The notes: generated by a model not told the origin, from the sequence alone. Counted from the first letter of the stretch, positions 10,405 through 19,233 are shown. The stretch is DNA of 64,000 nt from Nocardioides sp. Soil774 (GCF_001428125.1 NZ_LMSM01000001.1:1306-65305), one strand, 5' to 3'. Program-made: numbers and translations.

Positions 10405-10455
10405 TACTTCGGGGTACGTGGTGCGGGTCATCACGACCCACCAGGAGGCCCCACC

Positions 10456-10956
10456 ATGTCGAACGACGCCATCGTCCTGCTCAAGGACGACCACAAGCAG
10501 GTCCGCAAGGTCTTCCGCGACTTCCAGTCCGCGGGGGAGGGCGCCACGGCCCGCAAGGGCGAGCTCGTCGAGAAGATGATCGAGCTGCTCACCCAGCACA
10601 CCTACATCGAGAACGAGGTCATGTACCCCCGGGTGCGCGAGCTGCTCCCCGACCTCGAGGACGACGTGCTCGAGTCCTACGAGGAGCACCACGTCGCCGA
10701 CGTCCTGGTGATGGAGCTGGCGGGGATGAGGCCGACCGACGAGCGCTTCGACGCCAAGACGACCGTGCTCATCGAGAACGTCACCCACCACATGGACGAG
10801 GAGGAGCAGGAGTGGTTCCCGAAGGTCCGTGAGGGCCTCGGGCGCAAGGCGCTGCAGGAGATCGGCGAGGAGCTGCTGGCCGCGAAGGCGAAGGCGCCCA
10901 CGAAGCCCTCGCAGCCGAGTGCGCTGAAGAAGACGGTCGACGCCGTCCTCGACTGA
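10456..10956 (+). CDS. Hemerythrin HHE-domain protein
   Basis: The 166-residue helical protein carries the hemerythrin/HHE metal-ligand pattern: DDHKQV near 12, QHTYIENEVMYP near 45-56, EEHHVAD near 74-80 and HHMDEEEQEWFP near 110-121. These residues form a non-haem di-iron site that binds oxygen or NO, or detoxifies peroxide. The C-terminal Lys/Ala-rich tail is typical of actinobacterial members. CAGGAGG sits seven bases before ATG 10456. A hairpin terminator follows at 10977-11007, so it is probably transcribed alone. Confidence 0.9.
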   Translation: MSNDAIVLLKDDHKQVRKVFRDFQSAGEGATARKGELVEKMIELLTQHTYIENEVMYPRVRELLPDLEDDVLESYEEHHVADVLVMELAGMRPTDERFDAKTTVLIENVTHHMDEEEQEWFPKVREGLGRKALQEIGEELLAAKAKAPTKPSQPSALKKTVDAVLD

Positions 10957-10976
10957 GTCGCACCACCCGCCCAGGC

Positions 10977-11007
10977 CCGCGGGGCGCATGGACGCCGCGC
11001 CCCGCGG
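10977..11007 (+). terminator. Hairpin terminator after the hemerythrin gene
   Basis: CCGCGGGGCGC (10977-10987) is perfectly complementary to 10997-11007 around a nine-base loop, 20 bases beyond the stop codon. There is no T-tract. It ends 16 bases before the next start codon. Confidence 0.6.
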
Positions 11008-11023
11008 CTGCCACCGTGGACCC

Positions 11024-12403
11024 ATGGAGGAGACACTCGACGTCGACCACCTCGTGGTCGGTGCCGGCGCGATGGGGATGGCGTACGCCGACGCGCTCGT
11101 CGACCACTCCGATGCCCGCGTGGCCGTCGTGGACCGGCGGCACGCGCCGGGCGGGCACTGGCTGGAGGCCTACCCGTTCGTGCGGCTGCACCAGTCGGCG
11201 TCGTTCTACGGCGTCGCGTCCACGATGCTCGGCGGCGGCCGGCTGCAGGAGCACGGACCGGAGGCGGGCCTGCAGGAGCGCGCCTCGCAGCCCGAGATCG
11301 TCGCCTACTTCGCCCGGGCCGCGGACCGGATGCGGCGCACCGGTCGCGTCGAGCTGCTCACCGGGGCCGACTTCGTCGGTGACCGCACCGTCGTCTCGCG
11401 GGTCTCGGGCCGGCGATGGGTCGTGCCGGAGCCCTGCCGCATCGTCGACGCCCGCTACCTCGCGCCCTCCATCCCCGCCGAGTCGCCGCCCCCCTTCGCG
11501 GTCGGCGACGGCGCCCGGGTGGTGCCGGTCAACGACCTCGTGCGGCTGGAGGAGGCGCCGGGCCACTACGTCGTCGTGGGCTCGGGCAAGACCGCGACCG
11601 ACGCGTGCGTGTGGCTGCTCGGCCAGGGCGTCGACCCCGGCGCCATCTGCTGGGTGCGCCCGCGTGACCCGTGGATGCTCAACCGGGCGCTCATCCAGCC
11701 CGACCCCGCCGTGTTCCTCGGGGTGCCGGCGGCGATCTTCGAGTCGGCCGCGGCCTCGACGTCCCTCGACGAGGTGTTCCTGCGCCTCGAGGAGGCGGGC
11801 GTCATGCTGCGCATCGACCGCTCCGTGACTCCGACGATGGCCAAGGCGCCGACGCTCGGCGAGTGGGAGCTCGCGCTGCTGCGCTCGGTCGAGGACGTCG
11901 TACGCCGCGGGCACCTCGCCGCGGTCGAGCGCGGTCGCCTGCACTTCACCGACGGCTCCACCGTGCAGGTCCCCGACGACGCCGTGGTCGTGCACTGCGC
12001 GGCTGACGGGCTGAAGAACCCGCCGCTGGTGCCGGTGTGGCAGCCCGGGCTGATCACCCTGCAGCCGGTGCGTGCGGGCTTCCCGTGCTTCGGTGCCGCG
12101 GTGACCGGCTACGTCGAGGCGACGCGCGACGACGACGACGAGAAGAACCGCCTGTGCCCGCCCTCGCGCTTCGGCGACTCGCTGGCCCAGTGGGCCGAGA
12201 TGAACGTGCGCGGCACACGGGCCTCGATGGCGTTCGGCGCGGAGCCCGACATCGCGGACTGGGCCGCCACCGTCGCGCTCAACCCGGCGCGCGTCCCGCC
12301 GGGCCACCCCGGGTCGCCGGAGCTCGACCGGGTGCGCGCGCGGCTGGCCGCCAGCACGGGCCCGGGGCTCGTCGCCCTCGAGCAGATGGCGCGGGGGGCC
12401 TGA
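11024..12403 (+). CDS. FAD-dependent oxidoreductase, flavin monooxygenase-like
   Basis: The 459-residue protein opens with a dinucleotide-binding fingerprint (VVGAGAMGMAYADAL, about 10-24), followed by the FMO-like sequence PGGHWLEAYPFVRLHQSASFYG. A second Rossmann fingerprint (VVVGSGKTATDA, about 182-193) would bind NAD(P)H. This two-dinucleotide arrangement is that of flavin-containing and Baeyer-Villiger monooxygenases. The substrate cannot be inferred. ATG 11024 is preceded by CACCGT six bases upstream. The gene ends one base before the convergent zinc-ribbon gene. Confidence 0.8.
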   Translation: MEETLDVDHLVVGAGAMGMAYADALVDHSDARVAVVDRRHAPGGHWLEAYPFVRLHQSASFYGVASTMLGGGRLQEHGPEAGLQERASQPEIVAYFARAADRMRRTGRVELLTGADFVGDRTVVSRVSGRRWVVPEPCRIVDARYLAPSIPAESPPPFAVGDGARVVPVNDLVRLEEAPGHYVVVGSGKTATDACVWLLGQGVDPGAICWVRPRDPWMLNRALIQPDPAVFLGVPAAIFESAAASTSLDEVFLRLEEAGVMLRIDRSVTPTMAKAPTLGEWELALLRSVEDVVRRGHLAAVERGRLHFTDGSTVQVPDDAVVVHCAADGLKNPPLVPVWQPGLITLQPVRAGFPCFGAAVTGYVEATRDDDDEKNRLCPPSRFGDSLAQWAEMNVRGTRASMAFGAEPDIADWAATVALNPARVPPGHPGSPELDRVRARLAASTGPGLVALEQMARGA

Positions 12404-12404
12404 G

Positions 12405-12653
12405 TCAGGCCCTGCGCTTGCGGAAGGGCTGGGCGCGCTGCTTGCGCTTCATCGCCCGCGACTCCTTCATCAGCAACACCGGGTTGGTCGGGTCGCCACC
12501 CGCCGCCCGGTTGGCGCACACCACGCAGGTGCGCACGTCCTCGACGATCCGGCCGTCGGCGTCCAGCTGCACGACGCGGCGGTGGAGCGTGCGGCGGTTG
12601 CAGACGGGGCACCTGTCCAGGTGCTCGACGGTGGTCATCACGGCGGCAATCAT
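12405..12653 (-). CDS. Small zinc-ribbon-like protein
   Basis: The 82-residue protein has two CxxC knuckles, CPVC near 15-18 and CVVC near 44-47, consistent with a zinc ribbon, followed by a basic tail rich in Lys and Arg (AMKRKQRAQPFRKRRA) that could bind nucleic acid. ATG 12653 has GGAG six bases upstream; a second in-frame ATG lies five codons later. It is transcribed away from the SDR gene across about 100 bases. The family is not one I can name; a role in binding RNA or DNA is only a guess from charge. Confidence 0.65.
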   Translation of the reverse strand: MIAAVMTTVEHLDRCPVCNRRTLHRRVVQLDADGRIVEDVRTCVVCANRAAGGDPTNPVLLMKESRAMKRKQRAQPFRKRRA

Positions 12654-12753
12654 GAGGGCTCCGCGGGCCTGTGTCACGACGATCGCCGGATTGCCACCCA
12701 GGTGGGTGGGGGGTGGGCCGCATCGGCGGCCCGGTGCCGGGTACGACGAGGCC

Positions 12754-13665
12754 ATGAGCGACGCAGAGCAGACCCGTCAGGACCCCACCGAGGCCCACGA
12801 CCAGCCCGACACCGAGGGCGAGCAGCTCCCGGCTCCCGGCGACCCGTCGTCGGTGACCGCCGAGATGGGCGAGAAGCCCGACCACGGCGAGGACACCTAC
12901 GTCGGGCACGACCGCCTGCTCGACCAGGTGGCCGTCATCACGGGCGGCGACTCCGGCATCGGCCGGGCCGTGGCGCTGGCCTTCGCCCGCGAGGGCGCCG
13001 ACGTCGTCATCGCCTACCTCGAGGGCGAGGACGACGACGCGAGGGAGACCGCGCGGATCGTCGAGGCGGCCGGCCGTCGGGCCGTGCTGGTGCCGACCGA
13101 CCTCGTGCGGGAGGAGGCCTGCCAGGCGCTCGTCGACCGCGCGGTGTCCGAGCTGGGTCGCATCGACGTGCTCGTCAACAACGCGGCCTACCAGATGGCG
13201 CAGCCCGGCGGCATCGCCGACATCACCACCGAGCAGCTCGACCGGGTGATGCGCACCAACGTCTACGCGATGTTCTGGCTGTGCCGCATGGCGCTGCCGC
13301 ACATGAAGGCCGGCGCGAGCATCATCAACACCTCGTCGGTGCAGTCGTCCTCGCCGTCGCCCGAGCTGCTCGACTACGCCACCACCAAGGCCGCCATCGT
13401 GAACTTCACGCGCGGCCTCGCCCAGTCGGTCGCCGAGCAGGGCATCCGCGTCAACGCCGTGGCCCCCGGCCCGATCTGGACTCCGCTCATCCCGGCGACC
13501 ATGCCGCCGGAGAAGGTCAAGGACTTCGGCACCCAGACGCCGATGGGTCGCGCGGGCCAGCCCGCCGAGGTCGCCACGGCGTTCGTCTTCCTGGCCTCGC
13601 CCGAGTCGAGCTATGTCACCGGCGAGGTCATCGCGGTGACCGGGGGCAACCCGGTCACGATGTGA
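12754..13665 (+). CDS. SDR family oxidoreductase, YhdF/GSP39-like, with acidic N-terminal extension
   Basis: The 303-residue protein is a classical short-chain dehydrogenase with cofactor motif TGGDSGIG (63-70), NNAAYQ near 143 and the catalytic YATTK (Y208/K212). The 50-residue acidic, Pro/Gln-rich extension before the fold (DQPDTEGEQLPAPGD) is typical of a stress-linked SDR group related to Bacillus general stress protein 39 and E. coli YghA, often annotated as glucose dehydrogenase-like. Its natural substrate is uncertain. ATG 12754 follows TACGAC by six bases. Its 3' end overlaps the convergent epimerase-like gene by 11 bases. Confidence 0.85.
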   Translation: MSDAEQTRQDPTEAHDQPDTEGEQLPAPGDPSSVTAEMGEKPDHGEDTYVGHDRLLDQVAVITGGDSGIGRAVALAFAREGADVVIAYLEGEDDDARETARIVEAAGRRAVLVPTDLVREEACQALVDRAVSELGRIDVLVNNAAYQMAQPGGIADITTEQLDRVMRTNVYAMFWLCRMALPHMKAGASIINTSSVQSSSPSPELLDYATTKAAIVNFTRGLAQSVAEQGIRVNAVAPGPIWTPLIPATMPPEKVKDFGTQTPMGRAGQPAEVATAFVFLASPESSYVTGEVIAVTGGNPVTM

Positions 13666-14470
13666 GCCGCGTGTAGCCCTCGCGGAAGCTCGCGTACGCC
13701 GGCGCCCAGCCGGTGGCGCGCAGCCGCGCGTTGGACAACCGCTTGCCGTGCCCCTGGGCGGGATCGGCGGCCGGGGGAGCAGGCGCCCCGAGCAGCGTCG
13801 CGAGGTGTGCCGCGACTGCGCCGAGCTGGGCCGGCTCGTCGTCGGTGCCGAGGTAGAGCGGCTCGGGCGTCGCCGGCATGGTCAGCAGGTGGACCACCGC
13901 TGCGGCTGCGTCCTGGCGGTGGATGCGGTTGGTCCACCGGTGCGGGTCGGTGATCCGGCCCTCGCGCACCTGGTCGAGCAGCCGCGTGCTGGCACCGCCG
14001 TACAGGCCCGACAGGCGCAGCACGGTGCCGTGCGGGACGCGGTCGCGGAAGGCCTCCTCGGCGAGGAGCAGCATCCGGCCCGGCCCGTCGGCCGGGGCCG
14101 CCGGCACGCTCTCGTCCTCGAGGTCGGGCAGGTCGTGGCTCGGGTGCACCGCGGTCGAGGAGACCAGCACCGCCCGCTCCGGCGGCTCCGGGAGGGCGTC
14201 GAGCGCGCGCGCCATGCCGTCGACGTAGGTCGCCCGGTAGGCCTCCTCGGTGCGTGGGCGGGCGGTGAGGGCGACGACGACGAAGCGGGGGCGTACGTCG
14301 GAGAGGTCGGGCGCCTCGCGGGTCAGGTCGACCGAGCGGCCAACCAAGGGAGGCGGCACGCGGGCCGCGTCGCGACGCAGCGCGAGCACGTCGTGCCCGA
14401 GGTCGGCCAGGCGCAGCCCGACGGCCGCGCCCAGGTCGCCGGCGCCGACGAGGAGGACGTCGGCCCTCAT
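13655..14470 (-). CDS. NAD(P)-binding epimerase/dehydratase-like protein (atypical extended SDR)
   Basis: The 271-residue product begins with a Rossmann motif (LLVGAGDLGAAVGLRLADLGHDV) and resembles YeeZ-type atypical SDRs: VVVALTARPRTEEAYRATYVDG, then SSTAVHPSHD and LRLSGLYGG. The YxxxK catalytic pair of true SDRs is not evident, so it may bind a nucleotide without classical dehydrogenase chemistry. It is the last gene of a three-gene operon: its ATG (14470) overlaps the stop of the PfkB kinase gene in an ATGA, which indicates translational coupling. Confidence 0.75.
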   Translation of the reverse strand: MRADVLLVGAGDLGAAVGLRLADLGHDVLALRRDAARVPPPLVGRSVDLTREAPDLSDVRPRFVVVALTARPRTEEAYRATYVDGMARALDALPEPPERAVLVSSTAVHPSHDLPDLEDESVPAAPADGPGRMLLLAEEAFRDRVPHGTVLRLSGLYGGASTRLLDQVREGRITDPHRWTNRIHRQDAAAAVVHLLTMPATPEPLYLGTDDEPAQLGAVAAHLATLLGAPAPPAADPAQGHGKRLSNARLRATGWAPAYASFREGYTRLTS

Positions 14471-15408
14471 GCGCGTCCCGCCAGGAACTCGTCGACCTCG
14501 GCGGCGGTCGGCGCGGACTCGGGCCCGCGGCGGGTGACCTTGATGGCCGCGGCCGCGTTGGCGCGCCGGCAGCCCTCGACCCAGGGCGTGCCGGCCGCGA
14601 CCTCGGCCAGCAGGGCGCCGGTGTGGGTGTCGCCGGCCCCGTTGGTGTCGACCGGCTTCTGCGGAAACCCGGCGACGTACGTCGTCTCGCCGCCCACGCG
14701 CACCGCGCAGCCCTCGGGTCCGTCGCGGACGATGGCCACGGCGTCGCCGCGCAGCAGGGGAGCGACCGCGGTGGTGAGCGCGGCGAGGTCGTCCGGCGGG
14801 ACGTCGCCGACGGCGCGGAGCAGGTGCTCGGCCTCCTCGGCGTTGCTCGACCACACGTCGGTCACCTCGAGCATCGCGGCCCGCACGTCCTCGGCGAGCT
14901 CGGCGAAGGCGGCGCCCGGGTCGAGCACGACCACGACGTCGGGGTGGAGCGTCGGCAGCCAGGCCAGCAGCGGGTCGCGGGTGCTGTCGAGGGCCAGGGA
15001 GAAGCCGGTGACGCACACCAGGTCGCCCGCGCGGGGCGCCGAGGTGGCGAGCGACTCGACGGAGATGTGCCGCTCGGCACCGAGGGTGGTGACGAAGGTG
15101 CGCTCCGCGCTGGGCTCGACCATCACCACGCAGATGCCGGTGTCGAGGCCGGTCACCGGAGGGGCGGACACCGCGATGTGGTCGGCGGCGAGCGCGGCGC
15201 GCACGACGTCACCCTGCGGTCCGGTGCCGTGCGCCCCGGCGTGCACGCACTCCGCGCCGAAGCGGGCGGCCGCGACCAGCACGGTCACCGCGCCGCCGGC
15301 GTAGTCGGTGGCCGAGGACGCCATCACGTTCTGGCCGCGGGCGGGCAGGTCGGGCACCTCGACGACGACGTCGACCAGCGCCTGGCCCGTGTGGATGACG
15401 CGGCTCAC
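14467..15408 (-). CDS. PfkB family carbohydrate/nucleoside kinase (ribokinase-like)
   Basis: The 313-residue protein shows the PfkB N-terminal signature region (DLPARGQNVMASSATDYAGGA) and the C-terminal signature DTNGAGDTHTGALLA near 250-265, whose Asp is the catalytic base and whose GAGD loop forms the anion hole. Substrate could be ribose, a nucleoside, fructose or another sugar. GTG 15408 overlaps the stop of the isochorismatase gene (GTGA), and its own stop overlaps the start of the epimerase-like gene, so all three should be translated from one message. That company suggests salvage of a sugar- or nucleoside-containing metabolite, but this is inference. Confidence 0.85.
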   Translation of the reverse strand: MSRVIHTGQALVDVVVEVPDLPARGQNVMASSATDYAGGAVTVLVAAARFGAECVHAGAHGTGPQGDVVRAALAADHIAVSAPPVTGLDTGICVVMVEPSAERTFVTTLGAERHISVESLATSAPRAGDLVCVTGFSLALDSTRDPLLAWLPTLHPDVVVVLDPGAAFAELAEDVRAAMLEVTDVWSSNAEEAEHLLRAVGDVPPDDLAALTTAVAPLLRGDAVAIVRDGPEGCAVRVGGETTYVAGFPQKPVDTNGAGDTHTGALLAEVAAGTPWVEGCRRANAAAAIKVTRRGPESAPTAAEVDEFLAGRA

Positions 15409-15950
15409 GTGTTGAGCACCTCGTCGGTGGTGGCGAGGGTGATCTGCGGCGGGTAGAGCGACATCACGGTCATCGCCGCCGCGTGGTTCTCCGGCGTCGA
15501 GCCCGCGCACGCGTCGGTCACGACGGTGACCGTCGCACCGGCGTCGGCGGCCGCCAGCGCGGTCGAGACCACGCAGCAGTCGGTCGAGACGCCGGTGAGC
15601 ACGAGGTGGGGCGTCGGCCCGGTGATCGCCTCCAGCTCGGCTCCCCACTTGCCGAAGGTCGGCACCGACACCACCCGGCGACCGAGGTCGGCCAGCTCCG
15701 GCACCAGCCCCAGGAGCGGGTCGTCGTCGGGCACGTCGGCGAAGGGCCACGCCTCGAGGTAGGCCTTCCAGCTGCCCTGCGGGTCGCGGCCGGGCACCCA
15801 GCGCGTGACGACGGTGCGCTCGCCGGCGACGGCCGCGAGGCGGCGTACGGGCTCGACGACCGCGGGGAACATGGGCGAGCCCCAGGGGCTGTCGGGCGAG
15901 GCGAAGATGCGCTGCGGGTCGATCACGACCAGCCAGGCGTCGGGGTGCAT
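15405..15950 (-). CDS. Isochorismatase-like cysteine hydrolase
   Basis: The 181-residue protein has the isochorismatase/nicotinamidase catalytic triad: D11 (VVIDPQRIF), K101 (TFGKWG) and a Cys near 126 in GVSTDCCVVST. The family hydrolyses C-N or C-O bonds in nicotinamide, carbamoyl compounds, ureidoacrylate or isochorismate; the pocket residues do not identify which. It is the first gene of a three-gene leftward operon with four-base overlaps to PfkB. The start (15950) lies 93 bases from the divergently read membrane protein gene. Confidence 0.85.
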   Translation of the reverse strand: MHPDAWLVVIDPQRIFASPDSPWGSPMFPAVVEPVRRLAAVAGERTVVTRWVPGRDPQGSWKAYLEAWPFADVPDDDPLLGLVPELADLGRRVVSVPTFGKWGAELEAITGPTPHLVLTGVSTDCCVVSTALAAADAGATVTVVTDACAGSTPENHAAAMTVMSLYPPQITLATTDEVLNT

Positions 15951-16043
15951 GTCGCCAGCCTGTCAGAGCCACCGAGACCGACCCCGGCACGACCCGCGCG
16001 ACGCCGATGGGGCGTCGTTGGGCTGGTTGGGGACAATGGCGGG

Positions 16044-17159
16044 GTGAGCCAGCCCACCGAGCAGCGCCCGCCCCAGGTGACCCTGGCGTCGAGCATCGTC
16101 ATGTTCGCCTCGCTGATGGTGCTCCTCGCCGCGTGGGAGCAGGTCTCCACGCTGGGCTCGCTGGAGACCCAGCAGGCGATCCGCGACTTCCTCGGGGAGG
16201 CGCCGTTCTCCTCCCTCGGCCTCGACGTCACGGGCGCGACCGAGGCCCTCCGCATCGCCTGCATGGTCGCCGCCGCCGCGGCGTGTGCCACGGGAGTGCT
16301 CGGCTGGTACGTCCGCAAGCCCGACCGCTCCGCGCGGCTCGGCCTGTCCGTCTTCGCCGTCCCCGTCTTCGTGACCGGTCTCGCCGCCGGCGGCCTGGCC
16401 GGCTCGTTCGTCGCCGCCGGTGCGGTGATGCTGTGGACCGCCCCGGCGCGGGAGTGGTTCGCCACGGGGCGCTGGACGCCGCCGTCGCCCGCGCCCGACA
16501 GGCAGGTGCGCGACAAGAAGGGGCCCGCCCAGCGGCGTACGACCCCCGACGAGCACGGCTCCGCGTGGTCCGCGCCGCGGCCTCCCGCGCCGGACGCCGG
16601 TCCGCCTCCGTCCACCCGTCCGTTCGGGGAGCCGGTCCGGGCGACGCACTCGCCCTACGGCCAGCCGCTCGCGCCCGACGCCGCTCCTGCGGCGGGCGTG
16701 GGCACCCGCCAGCAGCTGCTGCGCACCCGGCCCGGTGCCATGGTCGCGGCGTTCGTCATCACCGTCGTCACCGCCGGTGGGCTGCTGGGCCTGTCGCTGC
16801 TCTGGATCGCGATCGCGGGGCTCTCTCCCGACTTCCTGATGAGCGTGCTGGAGCAGCAGCAGCCCGACCTGCTCGACGACGGCATCACCCTGGACCAGGT
16901 GCAGAGCACGGTGTTCGCCCTCGCCGGCGGCTTCATCGTGTGGTGCGGCCTCGCGCTGGTCCTGGCCGGCTTCGCCATGGCCCGGCGCGACTGGGCGAGG
17001 CGGGGCCTGATCGTCAGCGCCGCGTTCAGCGCGGGCGCCTGCATCGCCCTGGTCGTCAGCACCCCCCTCACGCTCATCCCGGCGGCGGCCGCCGTCGCCA
17101 CGGTCGTGTGCCTGCGGCGCGGCGACGTACGTCGCTGGTTCGCGCTCGAGCCGCGCTGA
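16044..17159 (+). CDS. Multi-span membrane protein with central proline-rich linker
   Basis: The 371-residue protein has three N-terminal hydrophobic segments (about 15-32, 70-88 and 100-130), a long Pro/Arg-rich linker (about 150-225) containing THSPYGQP, and three more spans at the C-terminus. No enzyme motif is visible and the family is not one I recognise. GTG 16044 is placed by GACAAT (16032-16037) six bases upstream. The next gene, 39 bases downstream on the same strand, also carries THSPYGQ-type repeats, so the two probably act together at the membrane. Confidence 0.7.
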   Translation: MSQPTEQRPPQVTLASSIVMFASLMVLLAAWEQVSTLGSLETQQAIRDFLGEAPFSSLGLDVTGATEALRIACMVAAAAACATGVLGWYVRKPDRSARLGLSVFAVPVFVTGLAAGGLAGSFVAAGAVMLWTAPAREWFATGRWTPPSPAPDRQVRDKKGPAQRRTTPDEHGSAWSAPRPPAPDAGPPPSTRPFGEPVRATHSPYGQPLAPDAAPAAGVGTRQQLLRTRPGAMVAAFVITVVTAGGLLGLSLLWIAIAGLSPDFLMSVLEQQQPDLLDDGITLDQVQSTVFALAGGFIVWCGLALVLAGFAMARRDWARRGLIVSAAFSAGACIALVVSTPLTLIPAAAAVATVVCLRRGDVRRWFALEPR

Positions 17160-17198
17160 CGCCTCGCCGGGCAACCGCCGACGTGGTGAGATGAGGCC

Positions 17199-17981
17199 AT
17201 GAGCGACCAGCCCGGACCCACGCACTCCCCCTACGGCCAGGAGCCCCCGCAGGGCGACCCCTACGGCCGGCAGCCCTCGGGGCCGACCTCGCCCTACGGC
17301 CAGCAGCCGACCTGGGGGACGTCGCAGCCGGTCGGTGACAAGCGGCCCGGCACGGTGACCGCTGCGGGCTGGATCACGATCGTCTTCTCCGGCCTCACCT
17401 TCCTGCTGCTCGGCCTCGGGGTGCTCGTCTTCCTCGTCGCGCGCGACGACTTCGTCCGCGAGATCCAGGACGTCCCGGAGTTCCAGAGCTCCGGCATCGA
17501 TCCCGACACCGCGGTCGGTGCTGTCATCGCGATCCTGGGTTTCCTCATGCTGTGGGCACTCATCGCCCTCGTCCTCGCCGTCTTCGTGCTGCGCCGCTCC
17601 AACGTCGCCCGGATCCTGCTCGTCATCTCCTCTGCGGTGACGGCCGTGTTCTCGCTGCTGGGGCTCTCGGGCGGGGGCGGATCCGCCCCCACCCTGATCG
17701 CCGCGGTCGCGGTGATCGTGCTGCTCTTCGTCGGGGGTGCGGGCGACTGGTTCAACCACGTCCAGACCCCGTCCGGCGGGGGCTATCCCGGCGCGACCTA
17801 CGGCAGCACCCCCTACGGTGACCAGCCGACGTACCCGTCCTCGGGGAACCCCTACGGCCAGCAGCCGCCGGCCTCGGACAACCCCTACGGCCAGCAGCCT
17901 CCCGGGTCCGACAACCCCTACGGCCAGCCCCCGGCGCCGGGTGGCAGCGACTACCCGCCGAAGGACCACCCCGGCCGCTGA
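17199..17981 (+). CDS. Membrane protein with PYGQ-type tyrosine/proline repeats at both ends
   Basis: The 260-residue protein has a disordered N-terminus (THSPYGQEPP, DPYGRQP and SPYGQQP), a core of about four membrane helices (residues about 50-185) and a C-terminal tail with at least four copies of NPYGQ-like repeats (about 200-255). DUF4064- and DUF4190-type actinobacterial membrane proteins look similar, but no function is established. TGAGAT (17187-17192) six bases before ATG 17199 suggests a leaderless start. It shares the PYGQ motif with the preceding gene and converges with the aminotransferase. Confidence 0.75.
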   Translation: MSDQPGPTHSPYGQEPPQGDPYGRQPSGPTSPYGQQPTWGTSQPVGDKRPGTVTAAGWITIVFSGLTFLLLGLGVLVFLVARDDFVREIQDVPEFQSSGIDPDTAVGAVIAILGFLMLWALIALVLAVFVLRRSNVARILLVISSAVTAVFSLLGLSGGGGSAPTLIAAVAVIVLLFVGGAGDWFNHVQTPSGGGYPGATYGSTPYGDQPTYPSSGNPYGQQPPASDNPYGQQPPGSDNPYGQPPAPGGSDYPPKDHPGR

Positions 17982-17997
17982 GCCCCCCGCTGGTCGC

Positions 17998-19194
17998 TCA
18001 GCGCGACAGGTCGGCGGCCGCGAGACGGCGTACGCCCTCGGCGATGACGTCGGGCTGCTTGCAGAAGGCCCACCGCACGAGCTGACGGCCCGCCTGCGCG
18101 TCGTCGTAGAACCCCTGCGTGGGGATCGCGACGACGCCGGCGCGCCCGGGCAGGGCGAGCGCGAACTCGCGGCCGTCGGCCCAGCCGAGGTGGGAGATGT
18201 CGGTGGTCGCGAAGTAGGTGCCCTCGGGCACCCGGGGCGCGAGCCCGGCCGCGGCGAGCCCCTCGCACAGCAGGTCGCGCCGCGCCTGCAGGTCGCGCGC
18301 GAGCTCGCGCGGCCAGTCGGGCTCGTGGTCGAGCGCGTGCGCGACGGCCGGCTGGAGCGGCGACCCGGAGGTGAAGGTCAGCCACTGCTTGGCCGCCAGC
18401 ACCGCCTGCACCAGCGGCGCGGGGCCGGTGGCCCAGCCGACCTTCCAGCCGGTGAACGAGTAGCTCTTCCCCGCGCTGGACAGCGTCAGCGTGCGCTCGC
18501 GCATGCCGGGCAGCGTGGCGATCGGCACGTGGCCCTCGGCGCTGCGGGCGTCGTCGAAGACGAGGTGCTCGTAGACCTCGTCGGTCACCACGATCACGTC
18601 GTGCTCGATCGCGAGGTCCGCCACGACCTGCAGCTCCTCGCGGGTGAGCACCGTGCCGGTCGGGTTGTGCGGGGTGTTGAGCAGGATCAGCCGGGTGCGG
18701 TCGGTGACGGCCGCGCGGAGCTCGTCGGGGTCGGGGCGGAAGTCGGGGGCGCGCAGGGTGACCGGACGCCGCACCGCTCCACACATCTCCAGCATCGCGA
18801 CGTAGGAGTCGTAGTAGGGCTCGAGCACCACGACCTCGTCGCCCGGGTCGACCAGCCCGAGGAGGGCAGCGGCCACGGCCTCGGTGCAACCGGTCGTCAC
18901 CACCACCTCCCGGTCGGGGTCGAGCTCGATCCCGTAGTGGCGCTGCTGGTGGCGCGCGATGGCGGCGCGCAGCGACGGCACCCCGATGCCGGGGGCGTAC
19001 TGGTTGGCGCCGCCCGCCAGCGCGTCCTGGGCGGCCGCGACGACCGAGGCGGGACCGTCGACGTCGGGGAACCCCTGGCCGAGGTTGAGCGCCCCGGTGC
19101 GCACCGCCAGCGCCGACATCTCGCTGAAGATCGTGGGCGGCACGTGGGCCAGCCGGGTCGAGAGTGGCGGGGACAGCGGCTGCGCGTCGGTCAC
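17998..19194 (-). CDS. PLP-dependent aminotransferase, class I/II (DapC/kynurenine aminotransferase-like)
   Basis: The 398-residue enzyme has the class I/II aminotransferase motifs: LGQGFPDVDGP near 38-48, NQYAPGIGVPSLRAAIA near 64-80, NTPHNPTG near 170, TDEVYEHLVFDD and the PLP lysine in SAGKSYSFTGWKVGW near 240. Its closest known type is the mycobacterial N-succinyldiaminopimelate aminotransferase DapC (Rv0858c), with kynurenine-oxoglutarate aminotransferase as the alternative. No lysine-pathway gene is nearby, so the symbol is withheld. GTG 19194 lies six bases after TAGCGT, back-to-back with the leaderless pyrE promoter; only 39 bases separate the two start codons. Confidence 0.88.
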   Translation of the reverse strand: MTDAQPLSPPLSTRLAHVPPTIFSEMSALAVRTGALNLGQGFPDVDGPASVVAAAQDALAGGANQYAPGIGVPSLRAAIARHQQRHYGIELDPDREVVVTTGCTEAVAAALLGLVDPGDEVVVLEPYYDSYVAMLEMCGAVRRPVTLRAPDFRPDPDELRAAVTDRTRLILLNTPHNPTGTVLTREELQVVADLAIEHDVIVVTDEVYEHLVFDDARSAEGHVPIATLPGMRERTLTLSSAGKSYSFTGWKVGWATGPAPLVQAVLAAKQWLTFTSGSPLQPAVAHALDHEPDWPRELARDLQARRDLLCEGLAAAGLAPRVPEGTYFATTDISHLGWADGREFALALPGRAGVVAIPTQGFYDDAQAGRQLVRWAFCKQPDVIAEGVRRLAAADLSR

Positions 19195-19233
19195 CCCCTC
19201 ACGCTACCCACCGCGGTGGCTAGGGTCGGGGGC

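Noticed and set aside
13655..13665. Overlap of the convergent SDR and epimerase genes as a sign of a frameshift
   Set aside because: Both proteins reach their expected C-termini; an 11-base convergent overlap is ordinary in a compact genome.
17810..17940. Repeats near 17810-17940 as a DNA repeat array
   Set aside because: They are coding repeats for the PYGQ tail of the membrane protein and stay in frame.
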